A DNA stretch of 64,000 nucleotides. Source: an uncultured Bacteroidales bacterium (GTDB taxonomy: Bacteria; Bacteroidota; Bacteroidia; Bacteroidales; Paludibacteraceae). Below the pieces are notes generated by a model, which worked only from the letters and a program-made list of their open reading frames with translations, was not told the DNA's origin and made no database searches. Below, one piece after another: positions 1-9,277 of this stretch (positions are counted from its first letter, which is position 1; each line of letters opens with the position of its first letter). The position numbers were made by a program, and so were the translations under genes. The stretch covers positions 1 to 64,000 of the forward strand of contig CACYKR010000010.1 in assembly GCA_902774995.1 (NCBI GenBank), written 5' to 3'.

Positions 1-41
1 ACAGGGAACAGAGTGAAATAAAAATTATTTTGCGGAAATCC

Positions 42-72
42 TTGCACATATCAAAAAAAAACATTATCTTTG
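42..72 (+). promoter_or_regulatory. Promoter of the rubrerythrin gene
   Basis: A TTGC box at 42-45 and TATCTTTG at 65-72 match the Bacteroidota -33 and -7 consensus (TTTG and TAnnTTTG) with normal spacing. Transcription would start near 79, about 28 nt before the start codon. Confidence 0.75.
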
Positions 73-106
73 CACTCAAAATTAACCAACTAAATACTAT
101 ATCATT

Positions 107-658
107 ATGACAAAGAAATTCATTTGCCCTATCTGTGGCTATGTACACGAAGGGACCGAGGCACCGGAGCGTTGCCCGCAATGCAAACAAGTAGTTGAAT
201 GGAAAGTTGCAGACGAGAGCAAAGGTCTGGCATGGGCATGCGAGCATGTCGTAGGCGTAGCCAAGGACGTAGAAGATCCGCTCATTCACGACGGTCTGCG
301 CGCCCACTTCATGGGCGAGGCAACCGAAGTAGGACAATATCTGGCGATGGCCCGTCAGGCGGACCGCGAGGGTTATCCCGAGATCGCAGCCGCTTTCCGT
401 CAGTACGCATATGAGGAGGCAGAGCACTGCGCCAAGTTCGCAGAGCTGCTCGGCGAAGTGGTTTGGGACACCAAGACGAACCTGGAGAAACGCATGCTGG
501 CTGAGGCAGGTGCATGCGAAGACAAGTTCGCTATCGCCAAGCGTGCCAAAGAGCTGAACCTCGACGCTATCCACGACACCGTGCATGAGATGGCCAAAGA
601 CGAAGCCCGCCACGGAGCCGGATTCCAAGGATTGTACAACCGTTACTTCAAGAAGTAA
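107..658 (+). CDS. Rubrerythrin with N-terminal rubredoxin domain
   Basis: This 183-residue protein scavenges hydrogen peroxide in the cytoplasm of anaerobes, passing electrons from a rubredoxin centre to a di-iron site. Two CxxC pairs (C7/C10 and C23/C26) form the rubredoxin-like iron site at the N-terminus. The rest is a ferritin-like four-helix domain with the ExxH pairs EEAEH (about residue 104) and DEARH (near the C-terminus). The rubredoxin-first order is the reverse of classical rubrerythrin, as in 'reverse rubrerythrins'. It stands alone with its own promoter and converges on mnmA. The family is certain; the exact electron donor cannot be told from sequence. Confidence 0.93.
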   Translation: MTKKFICPICGYVHEGTEAPERCPQCKQVVEWKVADESKGLAWACEHVVGVAKDVEDPLIHDGLRAHFMGEATEVGQYLAMARQADREGYPEIAAAFRQYAYEEAEHCAKFAELLGEVVWDTKTNLEKRMLAEAGACEDKFAIAKRAKELNLDAIHDTVHEMAKDEARHGAGFQGLYNRYFKK

Positions 659-676
659 CGCGTCAGACAGTTATTG

Positions 677-1786
677 TCAGATTATTATTCCACCGCCTAC
701 AAGGAGATTGTCCCGGTAAAAGACAACCGACTGGCCCGGTGTGATTCCCCAGACGGGAGAGGAGAAAAGCGCCTCTCCCGTTTTTTGTTGTCCGGAGAGA
801 CGGACCTGCACCTCGACAGGCGCAGTACGATAACGTATTTTGGCGGTGAGGGGCAGGTCGCCGGGGAAAGGCCGCAGCGGCGTGACAAGGCGGAAACGCA
901 GGGAGGAAGCGTACATTTCATCGTTCGTGCCGAGGGTCACCTCATTGCGCGCGGCGTCGATATGCGTGACGTACGCCGGATGACCGAGAGCAATACCCAG
1001 CCCCTTGCGCTGGCCGATGGTATAGTTGACAAAGCCCTGATGCGTACCTAAGACTTTTCCCTCCGCGTCCACGTAGTTGCCCTCGCGCACGCGCTCATTA
1101 TAATCGGGCACGTTCGCGCGCAGGAAAGCCCGGTAGTCATCGTTGGGGATGAAACAGATCTCCTGACTCTCGCGTTTCTGAACCAGTTTCTCGTAGCCGT
1201 GCTCACGTGCTATCTCGCGCACCCGGTCCTTGGTCAGCCCGCCCAAGGGGAAGATCGTCCGACGGAGCTGGGGCTCGGTAAGCATCCAGAGGAAATAGGT
1301 CTGGTCCTTCTTCTCATCCGCCGCAGTAGCCAAATAGAGGTGTCCGTCCTGCTCCTCGATGCGGGCGTAATGGCCAGTCGCTACATAATCACAACCTAAC
1401 TCATCCGCCACACGCAGGAGTTCACCCCATTTGATATGACTGTTACACAGCACGCAGGGGTTCGGTGTTCTGCCGGACATGTATTCGTCGATGAAGTTGG
1501 CAATGACGCATCGCTTGAAGGTCTCGCGGAAATCAACGATGTGGTGCTCAAAGCCCATCTTCTCTGCATTATGCTTCGCCTCCATGATTGACTCAACGGA
1601 GCAGCACCCTTTCTCCTTCGCCAAGCAGGATTCCTTGATCGAGTCGTAGGTGCGGAACGTCACGCCTACCACCTCGTAGCCCTGCTCCAGAAGGAGCATG
1701 GCCGAAACGGTGGAGTCTATACCGCCGGACATTCCGAGCAAAACCCTGGGTTTTGCATTTGAGATTTGAGATTTGAGATTTGACAT
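677..1786 (-). CDS. mnmA: tRNA-specific 2-thiouridylase MnmA
   Basis: MnmA places sulfur on U34 of Lys, Glu and Gln tRNAs. The 369-residue protein has the PP-loop SGGIDS (residues 20-25), the catalytic cysteine in NPCVLC (C111), and a second conserved cysteine in SQEICF near residue 209. It also has a CCS cluster around residues 61-63, seen in some anaerobe MnmA proteins. The first ten residues (MSNLKSQISN) are encoded by a tandem heptad array, and no other ATG lies in frame before the PP-loop, so the start codon itself appears to come from the repeat. The upstream transporter stop codon directly abuts the start, implying cotranscription. Confidence 0.95.
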   Translation of the reverse strand: MSNLKSQISNAKPRVLLGMSGGIDSTVSAMLLLEQGYEVVGVTFRTYDSIKESCLAKEKGCCSVESIMEAKHNAEKMGFEHHIVDFRETFKRCVIANFIDEYMSGRTPNPCVLCNSHIKWGELLRVADELGCDYVATGHYARIEEQDGHLYLATAADEKKDQTYFLWMLTEPQLRRTIFPLGGLTKDRVREIAREHGYEKLVQKRESQEICFIPNDDYRAFLRANVPDYNERVREGNYVDAEGKVLGTHQGFVNYTIGQRKGLGIALGHPAYVTHIDAARNEVTLGTNDEMYASSLRFRLVTPLRPFPGDLPLTAKIRYRTAPVEVQVRLSGQQKTGEALFSSPVWGITPGQSVVFYRDNLLVGGGIII

Positions 1787-1790
1787 TTAC
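1757..1790. repeat. Heptad array (ATTTGAG word) supplying the mnmA start
   Basis: Five consecutive 7-nt units, mainly ATTTGAG and ATTTGAC, cover the junction of the ABC transporter stop and the mnmA start. The same words recur at 56220-56261 and 56615-56663, so this is a dispersed word and not a private slippage event. Confidence 0.85.
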
Positions 1791-3643
1791 TGCTGCATAT
1801 CAACGAGTTTGGTATAATAACCGCCGAGGGCGTAGAGGTCTTCGTGCGTGCCGCGCTCCACGATACGTCCCTCGTGCATGACGCAGATGAGGTCGGCGTG
1901 GCGGATGGTAGAGAGTCGGTGCGCCACGACGAGGGTCGTCCGCTCTTGCATGAGGTGCTCCAGCGCCTCCTGCACCAGCCTTTCGGACTCGCTGTCCAGC
2001 GCCGAGGTAGCTTCGTCGAGGATGAGAATAGGCGGGTTCTTGAGTATTGCACGGGCTATACTGAGCCGCTGGCGTTGACCGCCGGAGAGACGGCTGCCGC
2101 GGTCTCCGATAACCGTCTGGTAACCTTCCGGCATCCGGACGACGAACTCATGAGCGTTGGCTATCCGTGCCGCCTGCTCCACCGCCTCGGGCCAACTCAT
2201 GCCTGACGGTGCAGGTTGGGTGGTGTCCACGCCGAAAGTGATGTTATTATAGACCGTGTCGTTAAAGAGAATCGGCTCCTGGCAGACAATGCCCATGAGA
2301 GCACGCAGGTCGCGGGTCCGGAACGAACGGATATCCGTACCGTCAATGGTGATAGCGCCTTGCTGCGGGTCATAGAAACGCGGCACGAGGTCAGTGAGCG
2401 TCGTCTTGCCGCTACCCGACTGACCTACCAACGCTACCGTCTTGCCTTTCTCCACCTCCAGCACGATGTCCGTCAGCACCTCCCGCTCGCGGTTATAGCC
2501 GAAATGCACATGGTCGAAAGCAATACACTTGTCAAAAGTCACGGCCTTCGCCTGCTCCGGCTCCCGGATATCCGAGACGGTATTGAGGATTGCGTCAATA
2601 CGCTCCAGCGACGCCATGCCCCGGCGGATGCCGTAAGAGGCTTTGCTGAGATCCTTGGCGGGGTTGATAATCGAATAGAAGATCACCAGATAATAGATGA
2701 ACGTAGCGGCGTCTATGGTGGCATGGTCGCTGAGGATCAGCATTCCTCCGAACCACAGGATAACGGCTATCAGCGCCGTGCCCAGAAACTCCGAGAGAGG
2801 GTGAGCCAGGTAATAACGGCGGTTGATACGGTTGAAGGTTGCCCGCGTGGCGTTGATGAGCGCCGTGAAGCGGAGGCGCAGCTTGTCCTGGGCATTGAAA
2901 CCCTTCACCACACGCAGGCCTAACAAAGTCTCGTCAATGGACGAGAGGATCTCTGCGTTCTGCTCCTGTCCGCGTGCGGAAGCGCGTTTGAGCGAACGGC
3001 CTATACGGCCTATTAAGAAAACCGCCACAGGCATCAACAGCAACACGAAGAGAGTCAGCTGCCATGAGATAACCAGCAGCGTAACGAGATAGACGAGAAT
3101 CATGACCGGATCCTTGAAGAGTATATCCAGCGCACTCATGATAGAAGCCTCCACCTCGCCTACGTCGTTCGTCATACGGCTGATCACATCGCCGCGCCGC
3201 GCCTCCGTGAAATAACCCATCGGCAGCGTCAGCACCTTGTCGTACAGCTGCTGACGCAGATCGCGCAGCACGCCCGTGCGGATAGGTACCATATAGTAGT
3301 TCGCCAGCCACGCTGTGAGGCATTTCAGCCCTGTCATCAGTACCAGGAAGATACCTAACAGGAACAGCACGTACCCCGCGCCGTGAAGCGCAATCTGCTC
3401 GTTGAGCAGGCAGTACATATTCGTCCGTAGGCCTGCTATGAGTTCCTGCAAACCGCTGACGGCAGAGAGATCCACCCGCACAGCCTCCTCCGTGCTGAGC
3501 CCGAACAGGATACGCAGCACCGGAATGATAGCCGCAAACGAGAAGAGCGACAGGACCGTAGAGACCAGGTTGAACAGGATATTCAGCGCCATCTGGCCCT
3601 TGTAGGGCGGTACGAAACGGCGTATGAGCGTAATAAAATGCAT
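1787..3643 (-). CDS. msbA: MsbA-like ABC exporter (permease-ATPase fusion)
   Basis: This 618-residue half-transporter has an N-terminal six-helix exporter domain (about residues 15-320) and a C-terminal nucleotide-binding domain. Walker A is GQSGSGKTT (about 400), the signature is LSGGQRQR, and Walker B is ILILDEAT. Such proteins work as homodimers in the inner membrane. The neighbour lpxK is the classic partner of msbA in Gram-negative bacteria, which favours a role as the lipid A core flippase, but drug or peptide export cannot be excluded from sequence alone. It ends immediately before mnmA and starts 4 nt after lpxK ends. Confidence 0.85.
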   Translation of the reverse strand: MHFITLIRRFVPPYKGQMALNILFNLVSTVLSLFSFAAIIPVLRILFGLSTEEAVRVDLSAVSGLQELIAGLRTNMYCLLNEQIALHGAGYVLFLLGIFLVLMTGLKCLTAWLANYYMVPIRTGVLRDLRQQLYDKVLTLPMGYFTEARRGDVISRMTNDVGEVEASIMSALDILFKDPVMILVYLVTLLVISWQLTLFVLLLMPVAVFLIGRIGRSLKRASARGQEQNAEILSSIDETLLGLRVVKGFNAQDKLRLRFTALINATRATFNRINRRYYLAHPLSEFLGTALIAVILWFGGMLILSDHATIDAATFIYYLVIFYSIINPAKDLSKASYGIRRGMASLERIDAILNTVSDIREPEQAKAVTFDKCIAFDHVHFGYNREREVLTDIVLEVEKGKTVALVGQSGSGKTTLTDLVPRFYDPQQGAITIDGTDIRSFRTRDLRALMGIVCQEPILFNDTVYNNITFGVDTTQPAPSGMSWPEAVEQAARIANAHEFVVRMPEGYQTVIGDRGSRLSGGQRQRLSIARAILKNPPILILDEATSALDSESERLVQEALEHLMQERTTLVVAHRLSTIRHADLICVMHEGRIVERGTHEDLYALGGYYTKLVDMQQ

Positions 3644-3647
3644 AATA

Positions 3648-4664
3648 TTATTTGCGACAGTTTTCGTGTACGTAATTCAAAACATGTCTGTCAAAAGCCT
3701 CGTGGGGCGTGCAGAAACGCATCTTGACAGGGAGAGTGACAAGCTTTTTGCCTTGCGCCCGCAACTGCTTTTCCAGATCGGTTGCACGGAGGCGTTGGAG
3801 GTCTTTCTCCGTAGTGATGACAAAGTCAAAGGCTTCCGTTCTCTTTACAATCGCCTGTATCTCCTTCCGGGTGAACGTGTGGTGATCCGGAAATGCCATC
3901 ATTTGCGCCTGGGGGTATTGCTCCTGCACATGCGTCAGGAGGTACTGCGGCTGCGCTATGCCGCAGACTATCAGCGGCGTACCTTCCTCGCTCAACGGTG
4001 CATACTCCAGTCCCGCAAAATGCAGACGCTGGTAAGCCGGCAGATGCAGGCGGTTGTCCACCACCCGCATGTCTATCGGCCGGATCGTGTCCGGACATTT
4101 GGTTACCACAATATCATCGGCTTTCCCTGCACGCGACGGCAGGTCACGCAACCTGCCCCACGGCAGCATATGATCATCTATATAGAGCCTGTCGAAAGGC
4201 GTGAGCAGAACCGTGTAGCCGCAGCGGAGAGGCCGGTGCTGCATGGCGTCGTCCAGCAGGACAACATCCAGCTCCTTCACCAGATGCGCCAACTGGCGCA
4301 CGCCCTTCACCCGGTTCTCGCACACCGCCACCGGCACTTCCGGAAAAGCCAGGTGGAGCTGCATCGGCTCATCGCCGATAGTAGCCGCTGTAGCCTGTCC
4401 GTCCGCGAGCACGAAACCGTTTGTCCGGCGTTTATAGCCGCGGGAGAGCACCACCGGGTGATAGCCGTTCGCCAGCAACAGCCGCAGCAGGTACTCCACC
4501 ATCGGGGTCTTGCCCGTCCCTCCTACCGCGATATTCCCCACGCAGATAGTAGGCACATCCGCCTTGCAGGAGAGGAGCAGATGCTTGTCGTAGAGGAAAT
4601 GGCGGAACGCCACGCCTGCTGCGTAGAGCCAAGAGAGCGGTATATAGATGACGTTTCGTAACAT
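3648..4664 (-). CDS. lpxK: Tetraacyldisaccharide 4'-kinase
   Basis: LpxK phosphorylates the 4' position of the lipid A disaccharide precursor on the inner membrane. The 338-residue protein has a hydrophobic N-terminal segment with aromatic residues and the family P-loop GNIAVGGTGKTP (about residues 43-54). The start codon overlaps the sppA stop as TAATG, which suggests translational coupling. With the msbA-like gene just downstream, this is a lipid A synthesis and export pair. Confidence 0.95.
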   Translation of the reverse strand: MLRNVIYIPLSWLYAAGVAFRHFLYDKHLLLSCKADVPTICVGNIAVGGTGKTPMVEYLLRLLLANGYHPVVLSRGYKRRTNGFVLADGQATAATIGDEPMQLHLAFPEVPVAVCENRVKGVRQLAHLVKELDVVLLDDAMQHRPLRCGYTVLLTPFDRLYIDDHMLPWGRLRDLPSRAGKADDIVVTKCPDTIRPIDMRVVDNRLHLPAYQRLHFAGLEYAPLSEEGTPLIVCGIAQPQYLLTHVQEQYPQAQMMAFPDHHTFTRKEIQAIVKRTEAFDFVITTEKDLQRLRATDLEKQLRAQGKKLVTLPVKMRFCTPHEAFDRHVLNYVHENCRK

Positions 4665-6439
4665 TATTGGATCTTCACTTCCGGCATCAATGCCATGATA
4701 CGCGGTTTGGAGCAGAACTCACGCACTTTCAGCACCAGTTTCTCCTCCTCTGTAGTGTTATCCAGCATCTTGAGCAGTTCCTCGTACGGGTCTTTCTTTT
4801 CCGGATAATAACTCAGTTTGTAGGATTCCAGTCCGGCTAACTCCACGGCTTTGGCAACAGCATCGTCCAGATTTCCCAGTTGATCCACTATACCTATCTC
4901 TACGCCCTTGGTACCAAGCCATACACGGCCCTCGCCGATGGTCTTGATATAATCCTGCTCCACGTGGCGTCCCTCGGCGCAACGGCGGGTGAAGAGGTCA
5001 TAACCGCGCTCCACCATCGTCTGCATCAGTGCATGCTCCTCCGGATTCATGCCTTTGTAGATCATGTTCGCCTCCAGATCCGAGTGTTTGTTTGTGGTCA
5101 CGCCGTCAATATCCAACCCCACCTTATTGCGCAGTTTGGATACATTAGGTACTGTACCGAAGATACCGATGGAACCGGTGAGCGTCGTCGGCTCCGCATA
5201 GATATAATCGGCGCCGCAGGAGATATAATAGCCACCCGAAGCGGCGTAGTCGCCCATGGATACCACTACAGGAATACTGTCGCTCTTGATATTTTGGATG
5301 GCATGCCATATCTGCTCGCTGGCATCCGCCGAACCGCCGGGGCTGTTGACACGCAGCACGAGGGCTTTCACGTCTTTGTCCTTGCGAATCTTCTTGAGCG
5401 TCTTCACCACCTCTTTGCCGACGATACCGTCGCCGTCCTCATCGGTGATACCACCCTCCAGATAGAGCACCGCCACTTTCTCTTGCGCCTTGGATTTAGG
5501 ACGCTCTACTTTGGCTAACTTGGAGGTCTTCATCAGACTATAGTCTTTCGTACCGGCATAGACACGCAACAGTGAATCCATATCCTGCATATAAACGATT
5601 GTGTCCGCCAGACCGCCGGCGAGCAGCTCTTCCGTAGGTTGCAGCCCCATGTAACGGTCAGCCAACTTGTCCAACTGCTCTTCGGTCAGATGACGGGAAG
5701 CGGCTACCGCAGACTTGTATTCATCCCAGATACCGGCCAGATACTGTTGGGTCTGCATCTTATCCGCCTCACTCATCGAGGTGCGGAAATACGGTTCTAC
5801 AGCCGATTTGAAAGTCCCGACCTTGAGGATCTGCATCTCCACGCCGACCTTCTCCATCACACGGGTGTAATACATCTTCTGCGCAGAGAGACCGTTCCAC
5901 TCCACAGCCCCCGTAGGATCTACACAGATACGGTCCGCCACGGAAGCTACATAATAATTGGTCTGGCCGAAGGTCTTAGCCGAAGCGATGATCCATTTGC
6001 CGCTCTGTTTGAAATCCAGCAGGGCGTCACGGATAGCTTTTGCGGAAGCAGGAGCCATGGACAGTTCGCCGCCGTCCAGCCAGATACCGAGGATCTTGTC
6101 GTCGTTCTTCGCCAGGCGGATATTACTCAGTATCTCATCCAGACCTACCGTACCCTCCGTTGCATAACTGCTATAATACGGCATCGAACCCATCAGCCCG
6201 GCAAAAGGATTCTCCTCCTGCGCCTGCTCTACCAATGTACCTTTCATCTCCAGACGATAAACGGTCTTGTCCTTCAACTCCACGGAAGAAGAGGAAAGCA
6301 AATCGCCCATCAGCCAGCCCATCAGGGCACTGCTGATGAAATATACGGCAAAGAAAATCAGACATCCGCCCAGGCAGCCTATCCTGCGGCGGGGACGAGG
6401 TTGTTGATTCACCTCGGTTGCACGAGAAAAGAAAATCAT
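4664..6439 (-). CDS. sppA: Signal peptide peptidase SppA, 67K type
   Basis: SppA is a membrane serine protease that degrades cleaved signal peptides. The 591-residue double-domain form has a basic N-terminus and one transmembrane helix (about 22-45). The Ser/Lys dyad is visible: K211 in GTFKSAVEPYF and S401 in DYAASGGYY. The length and order match the long E. coli-type enzyme. It shares one base with lpxK downstream and lies 18 nt from rnhB upstream. Confidence 0.95.
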   Translation of the reverse strand: MIFFSRATEVNQQPRPRRRIGCLGGCLIFFAVYFISSALMGWLMGDLLSSSSVELKDKTVYRLEMKGTLVEQAQEENPFAGLMGSMPYYSSYATEGTVGLDEILSNIRLAKNDDKILGIWLDGGELSMAPASAKAIRDALLDFKQSGKWIIASAKTFGQTNYYVASVADRICVDPTGAVEWNGLSAQKMYYTRVMEKVGVEMQILKVGTFKSAVEPYFRTSMSEADKMQTQQYLAGIWDEYKSAVAASRHLTEEQLDKLADRYMGLQPTEELLAGGLADTIVYMQDMDSLLRVYAGTKDYSLMKTSKLAKVERPKSKAQEKVAVLYLEGGITDEDGDGIVGKEVVKTLKKIRKDKDVKALVLRVNSPGGSADASEQIWHAIQNIKSDSIPVVVSMGDYAASGGYYISCGADYIYAEPTTLTGSIGIFGTVPNVSKLRNKVGLDIDGVTTNKHSDLEANMIYKGMNPEEHALMQTMVERGYDLFTRRCAEGRHVEQDYIKTIGEGRVWLGTKGVEIGIVDQLGNLDDAVAKAVELAGLESYKLSYYPEKKDPYEELLKMLDNTTEEEKLVLKVREFCSKPRIMALMPEVKIQ

Positions 6440-6457
6440 AAAGCTATAAAATTTTTA

Positions 6458-7075
6458 TCAGTTATTTATCTTCAGATTAAACGTCATCCTATGATAGGGC
6501 GTGGGGCCGTATTTCTTCAGCGCGGCATAATGCGCCGCAGTGGGGTATCCTTTGTTCTCCGCCCATCCGTATTGGGGGTATTCCTCATGCAGACGGACCA
6601 TATAATCGTCCCGGTAGGTCTTCGCCAGCACACTTGCCGCCGCGATAGACAGATACGTAGCGTCGCCGTGTACCACCGTGTCTGCGGGTATCTCCAGCAA
6701 CTCCCCTTCCGGTACGTACGGCTTCCATTTGTTACCGTCCACCAGGATGTGTTGCGGCCGTACGGCGAGTCTGTCCAACGCCCGCTGCATGCCCAAGATA
6801 GAGCATTGCAGGATATTCCGTTCGTCTATCTCCCGCGCGCTCACTTCCACTACCGCCCAACTCACCGCCTCGCGTTCTATCACCGGCCGCAGGGCGTACC
6901 GCTGTTTGTCGGTCAGTTGCTTCGAGTCGTTCAGTCCTTCGAACTCCGGCACCTCCTCTACCCTTTGGGGGTCCAAGACCACTGCGGCACAGAACACGCT
7001 CCCCGCCAGCGGACCTCTCCCCGCCTCGTCGCACCCGGCTTCCATAAGCCCCGATATCATGTAAGTCTTTAACAT
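6458..7075 (-). CDS. rnhB: Ribonuclease HII
   Basis: RNase HII removes RNA from RNA-DNA hybrids and nicks at single ribonucleotides. The 205-residue protein has the catalytic DEAGRGPLAG motif (about residue 16), VDGNKW, and the block around DATYLSIAAASVLAK. The ATG used gives a short leader before DEAGRG that is normal for Bacteroidales. It sits between sppA and the Omp85 gene in the same minus-strand block. Confidence 0.95.
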   Translation of the reverse strand: MLKTYMISGLMEAGCDEAGRGPLAGSVFCAAVVLDPQRVEEVPEFEGLNDSKQLTDKQRYALRPVIEREAVSWAVVEVSAREIDERNILQCSILGMQRALDRLAVRPQHILVDGNKWKPYVPEGELLEIPADTVVHGDATYLSIAAASVLAKTYRDDYMVRLHEEYPQYGWAENKGYPTAAHYAALKKYGPTPYHRMTFNLKINN

Positions 7076-7111
7076 CCGTCTCCGTATATTGGTCCTTCGT
7101 CACCTAGTCAC

Positions 7112-9277
7112 TTAGAATGGGTATCCTATCGCGAAATGGAACGTCATGTCATCTTTCCACCCCAGCCCGTTATTCGCCGTGCGCCACTGCGTGCCGGCGG
7201 AGATACGGCTCGGATCGTACAGTTTGACTCCGAAATCGATACGGAAAATCAGGATTGAGAGGTCAAAACGCACTCCCACTCCGTAACTCCACGCAATCTG
7301 CTTGTAAAACTCATCAAAGAGGAACACACCGCCCGGTTGGGTCTGATAACTGTCGATGGTCCAGATATTGCCGGCATCGGTGAATGCCGCCAGCTCCATA
7401 TACCGCAGTACCTTGAAGCGGTACTCCAGGCTGGCATCCAGATGGATATCTCCCGCCTGCAGGTCATATACCAGCGCCGAACCCGTTCCGCGGAACGTAC
7501 CGGGGCCCAGTGTACGCGCCTGCCATCCGCGGTTGCCGTTCGCTCCGCCGCCGAAATAGCGTTTCTGGAACGGCACGGCACTCGCGTTGAGGTACGGCAC
7601 TACGACACCTAACCCCAGATGGGTCACCAACTGGTGCTTGGGGTTGATCACGCCGTGGTAGGTGAAATTGAAGTCTCCTTTGGCGTACTGCGCAAACGGT
7701 ATCCGCCAAAGGACGTAAGCCCCATTATTATTCCGCGAGAAACCGCAGGCTTTGCTCAGACCGTAGAGGGCGTTACCCGCCGTCTCTACCTGCAAAGCCA
7801 GCTGTACGTACGAACGCTCGGGATGACGGGCGTTATAGTTGGAATAAGAGCAGGTGTAGCTCCAGTCCAGAATAAAATGATCTTCGTAACTGGCTTTGAA
7901 GACCGAAGACTTGTTCATGAAATCTTCCCGGAACCGGTCTGACACCCATGGCAGGTAGATATAGTTGATATCAACGAGGTTGAACTGGTGGGTCCACCCG
8001 CTGCCGGCTTTCCGGGGGATGATATAACTCAGTCCGGCATTGGCAATCGTACGGGTGTATTCATCCGGCCGTTGCTGGTAGTTATAGGCGATATTCACCT
8101 TCACATTGGACGGGAAGAGCAATCCTGCTTCCGCCTTGGCCTCTATAGCCCGTCCGCCGTTGGCGCGCCATTCATAGGAAGCGCGGCCGCCCAAGGTCAG
8201 TACCTCCGCGCCGTGGAAGATATTCTTGTTGCTGTAGTTCAGCCCGGCAGCTATACCCCAATCGCCTGCGCTGTAAGTTCCCTCCACCTCGGCGGAGACG
8301 GAGTTGAGCTTTCCGCGCGAGACGGTGATACGGCAATCCAGCAGGGAGTCCTCCACCGGCGTGAACGCTATATCGACATACTTCACCGGCGGCAGGGCAT
8401 TCATCCGGGCATAGGTCCGCTCCACGCGCCACTCGGCATAACGGTCTCCGGCCTTTAGACGGCTGGCACGACGCAACGCGTTCTTGCGCAAGAACGGATG
8501 GTCCTGACTGTAGTGCACGTCGCGAATATAATAACGGGTATGGAGCCGCTTGAGAGCTGCGGAGTCGAGTTCCGCCACGTACGGAGCCATATGGATACGG
8601 ATATCCACCTCGTTGGTATTCAACGAACTGTCGGCAGTAAACTCCAGCATCGACTTCTCGAAATAGAAATAGCCTCTGTTCCGGATGGCGGTGGTGATAC
8701 GCGCCCGCTCTTCGTCCAGCACGGAGGTGGAGAACTGCTCGCCTTCACGCACCAGACACCGCTGTTTGTTTTCCGCTATCTTCCGCACATCCGCCATCGG
8801 GATATCCACCTCGTAATGGCGGATCTTGTAGGGTTGGCTTGCGGTCACGAGATACGTCAGCCGGACTTTGCGTTTCTTATATACTTTCTGGGTATCCACA
8901 CGGGCCTGGAAATAGCCCATATTATTCATCTGCTGGCGCAACTGCTGCATGCTCACGCGGGTCAGTTCCTCGTCGTAGATAACGGGGGCTTCTCCCATCT
9001 TATGCGCATTACGCGCCAGCCGTTTGTTGCTCTTCGTGGTCGTGTCCCGGGGAGCCGTGTTATACACATGAAGCTGTAATTTCCAGAAACCGAGAATCTC
9101 GGTGTTCTGCTTCTGACGCAGGTAGTTTCGGAGCGAAGAAGTGGAGACGCTCTTGTCATCCGTACATTTGACGGTCGCCTTGTCCAGCAGATACTCGCCC
9201 TGCGGCACATATTTCGTAGTGCTGCAGGATGCCAGTACGAGGACCAGCGCCAGCAATATGTAGTGCTTACTTCTCAC
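7112..9277 (-). CDS. TamL-type Omp85 family outer-membrane lipoprotein
   Basis: This is a BamA/TamA-superfamily assembly factor of the Bacteroidota kind, anchored by an N-terminal lipid. The best start is a GTG at 9277: it overlaps the TrmH stop by 11 nt and puts a clean lipoprotein signal at the N-terminus (hydrophobic stretch ending LASCS, lipidated Cys about residue 18). The 721-residue protein then has POTRA-like repeats and a C-terminal barrel of about 350 residues with GGANGNRGW and a final aromatic (YPF). TamL proteins are thought to help insert outer-membrane proteins with TamB; no tamB gene is in the window. Confidence 0.85.
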   Translation of the reverse strand: MRSKHYILLALVLVLASCSTTKYVPQGEYLLDKATVKCTDDKSVSTSSLRNYLRQKQNTEILGFWKLQLHVYNTAPRDTTTKSNKRLARNAHKMGEAPVIYDEELTRVSMQQLRQQMNNMGYFQARVDTQKVYKKRKVRLTYLVTASQPYKIRHYEVDIPMADVRKIAENKQRCLVREGEQFSTSVLDEERARITTAIRNRGYFYFEKSMLEFTADSSLNTNEVDIRIHMAPYVAELDSAALKRLHTRYYIRDVHYSQDHPFLRKNALRRASRLKAGDRYAEWRVERTYARMNALPPVKYVDIAFTPVEDSLLDCRITVSRGKLNSVSAEVEGTYSAGDWGIAAGLNYSNKNIFHGAEVLTLGGRASYEWRANGGRAIEAKAEAGLLFPSNVKVNIAYNYQQRPDEYTRTIANAGLSYIIPRKAGSGWTHQFNLVDINYIYLPWVSDRFREDFMNKSSVFKASYEDHFILDWSYTCSYSNYNARHPERSYVQLALQVETAGNALYGLSKACGFSRNNNGAYVLWRIPFAQYAKGDFNFTYHGVINPKHQLVTHLGLGVVVPYLNASAVPFQKRYFGGGANGNRGWQARTLGPGTFRGTGSALVYDLQAGDIHLDASLEYRFKVLRYMELAAFTDAGNIWTIDSYQTQPGGVFLFDEFYKQIAWSYGVGVRFDLSILIFRIDFGVKLYDPSRISAGTQWRTANNGLGWKDDMTFHFAIGYPF

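Noticed and set aside
5639..7072. A 477-codon frame opposite sppA and rnhB
   Set aside because: It spans two genuine genes on the other strand and has a low-complexity, family-less product.
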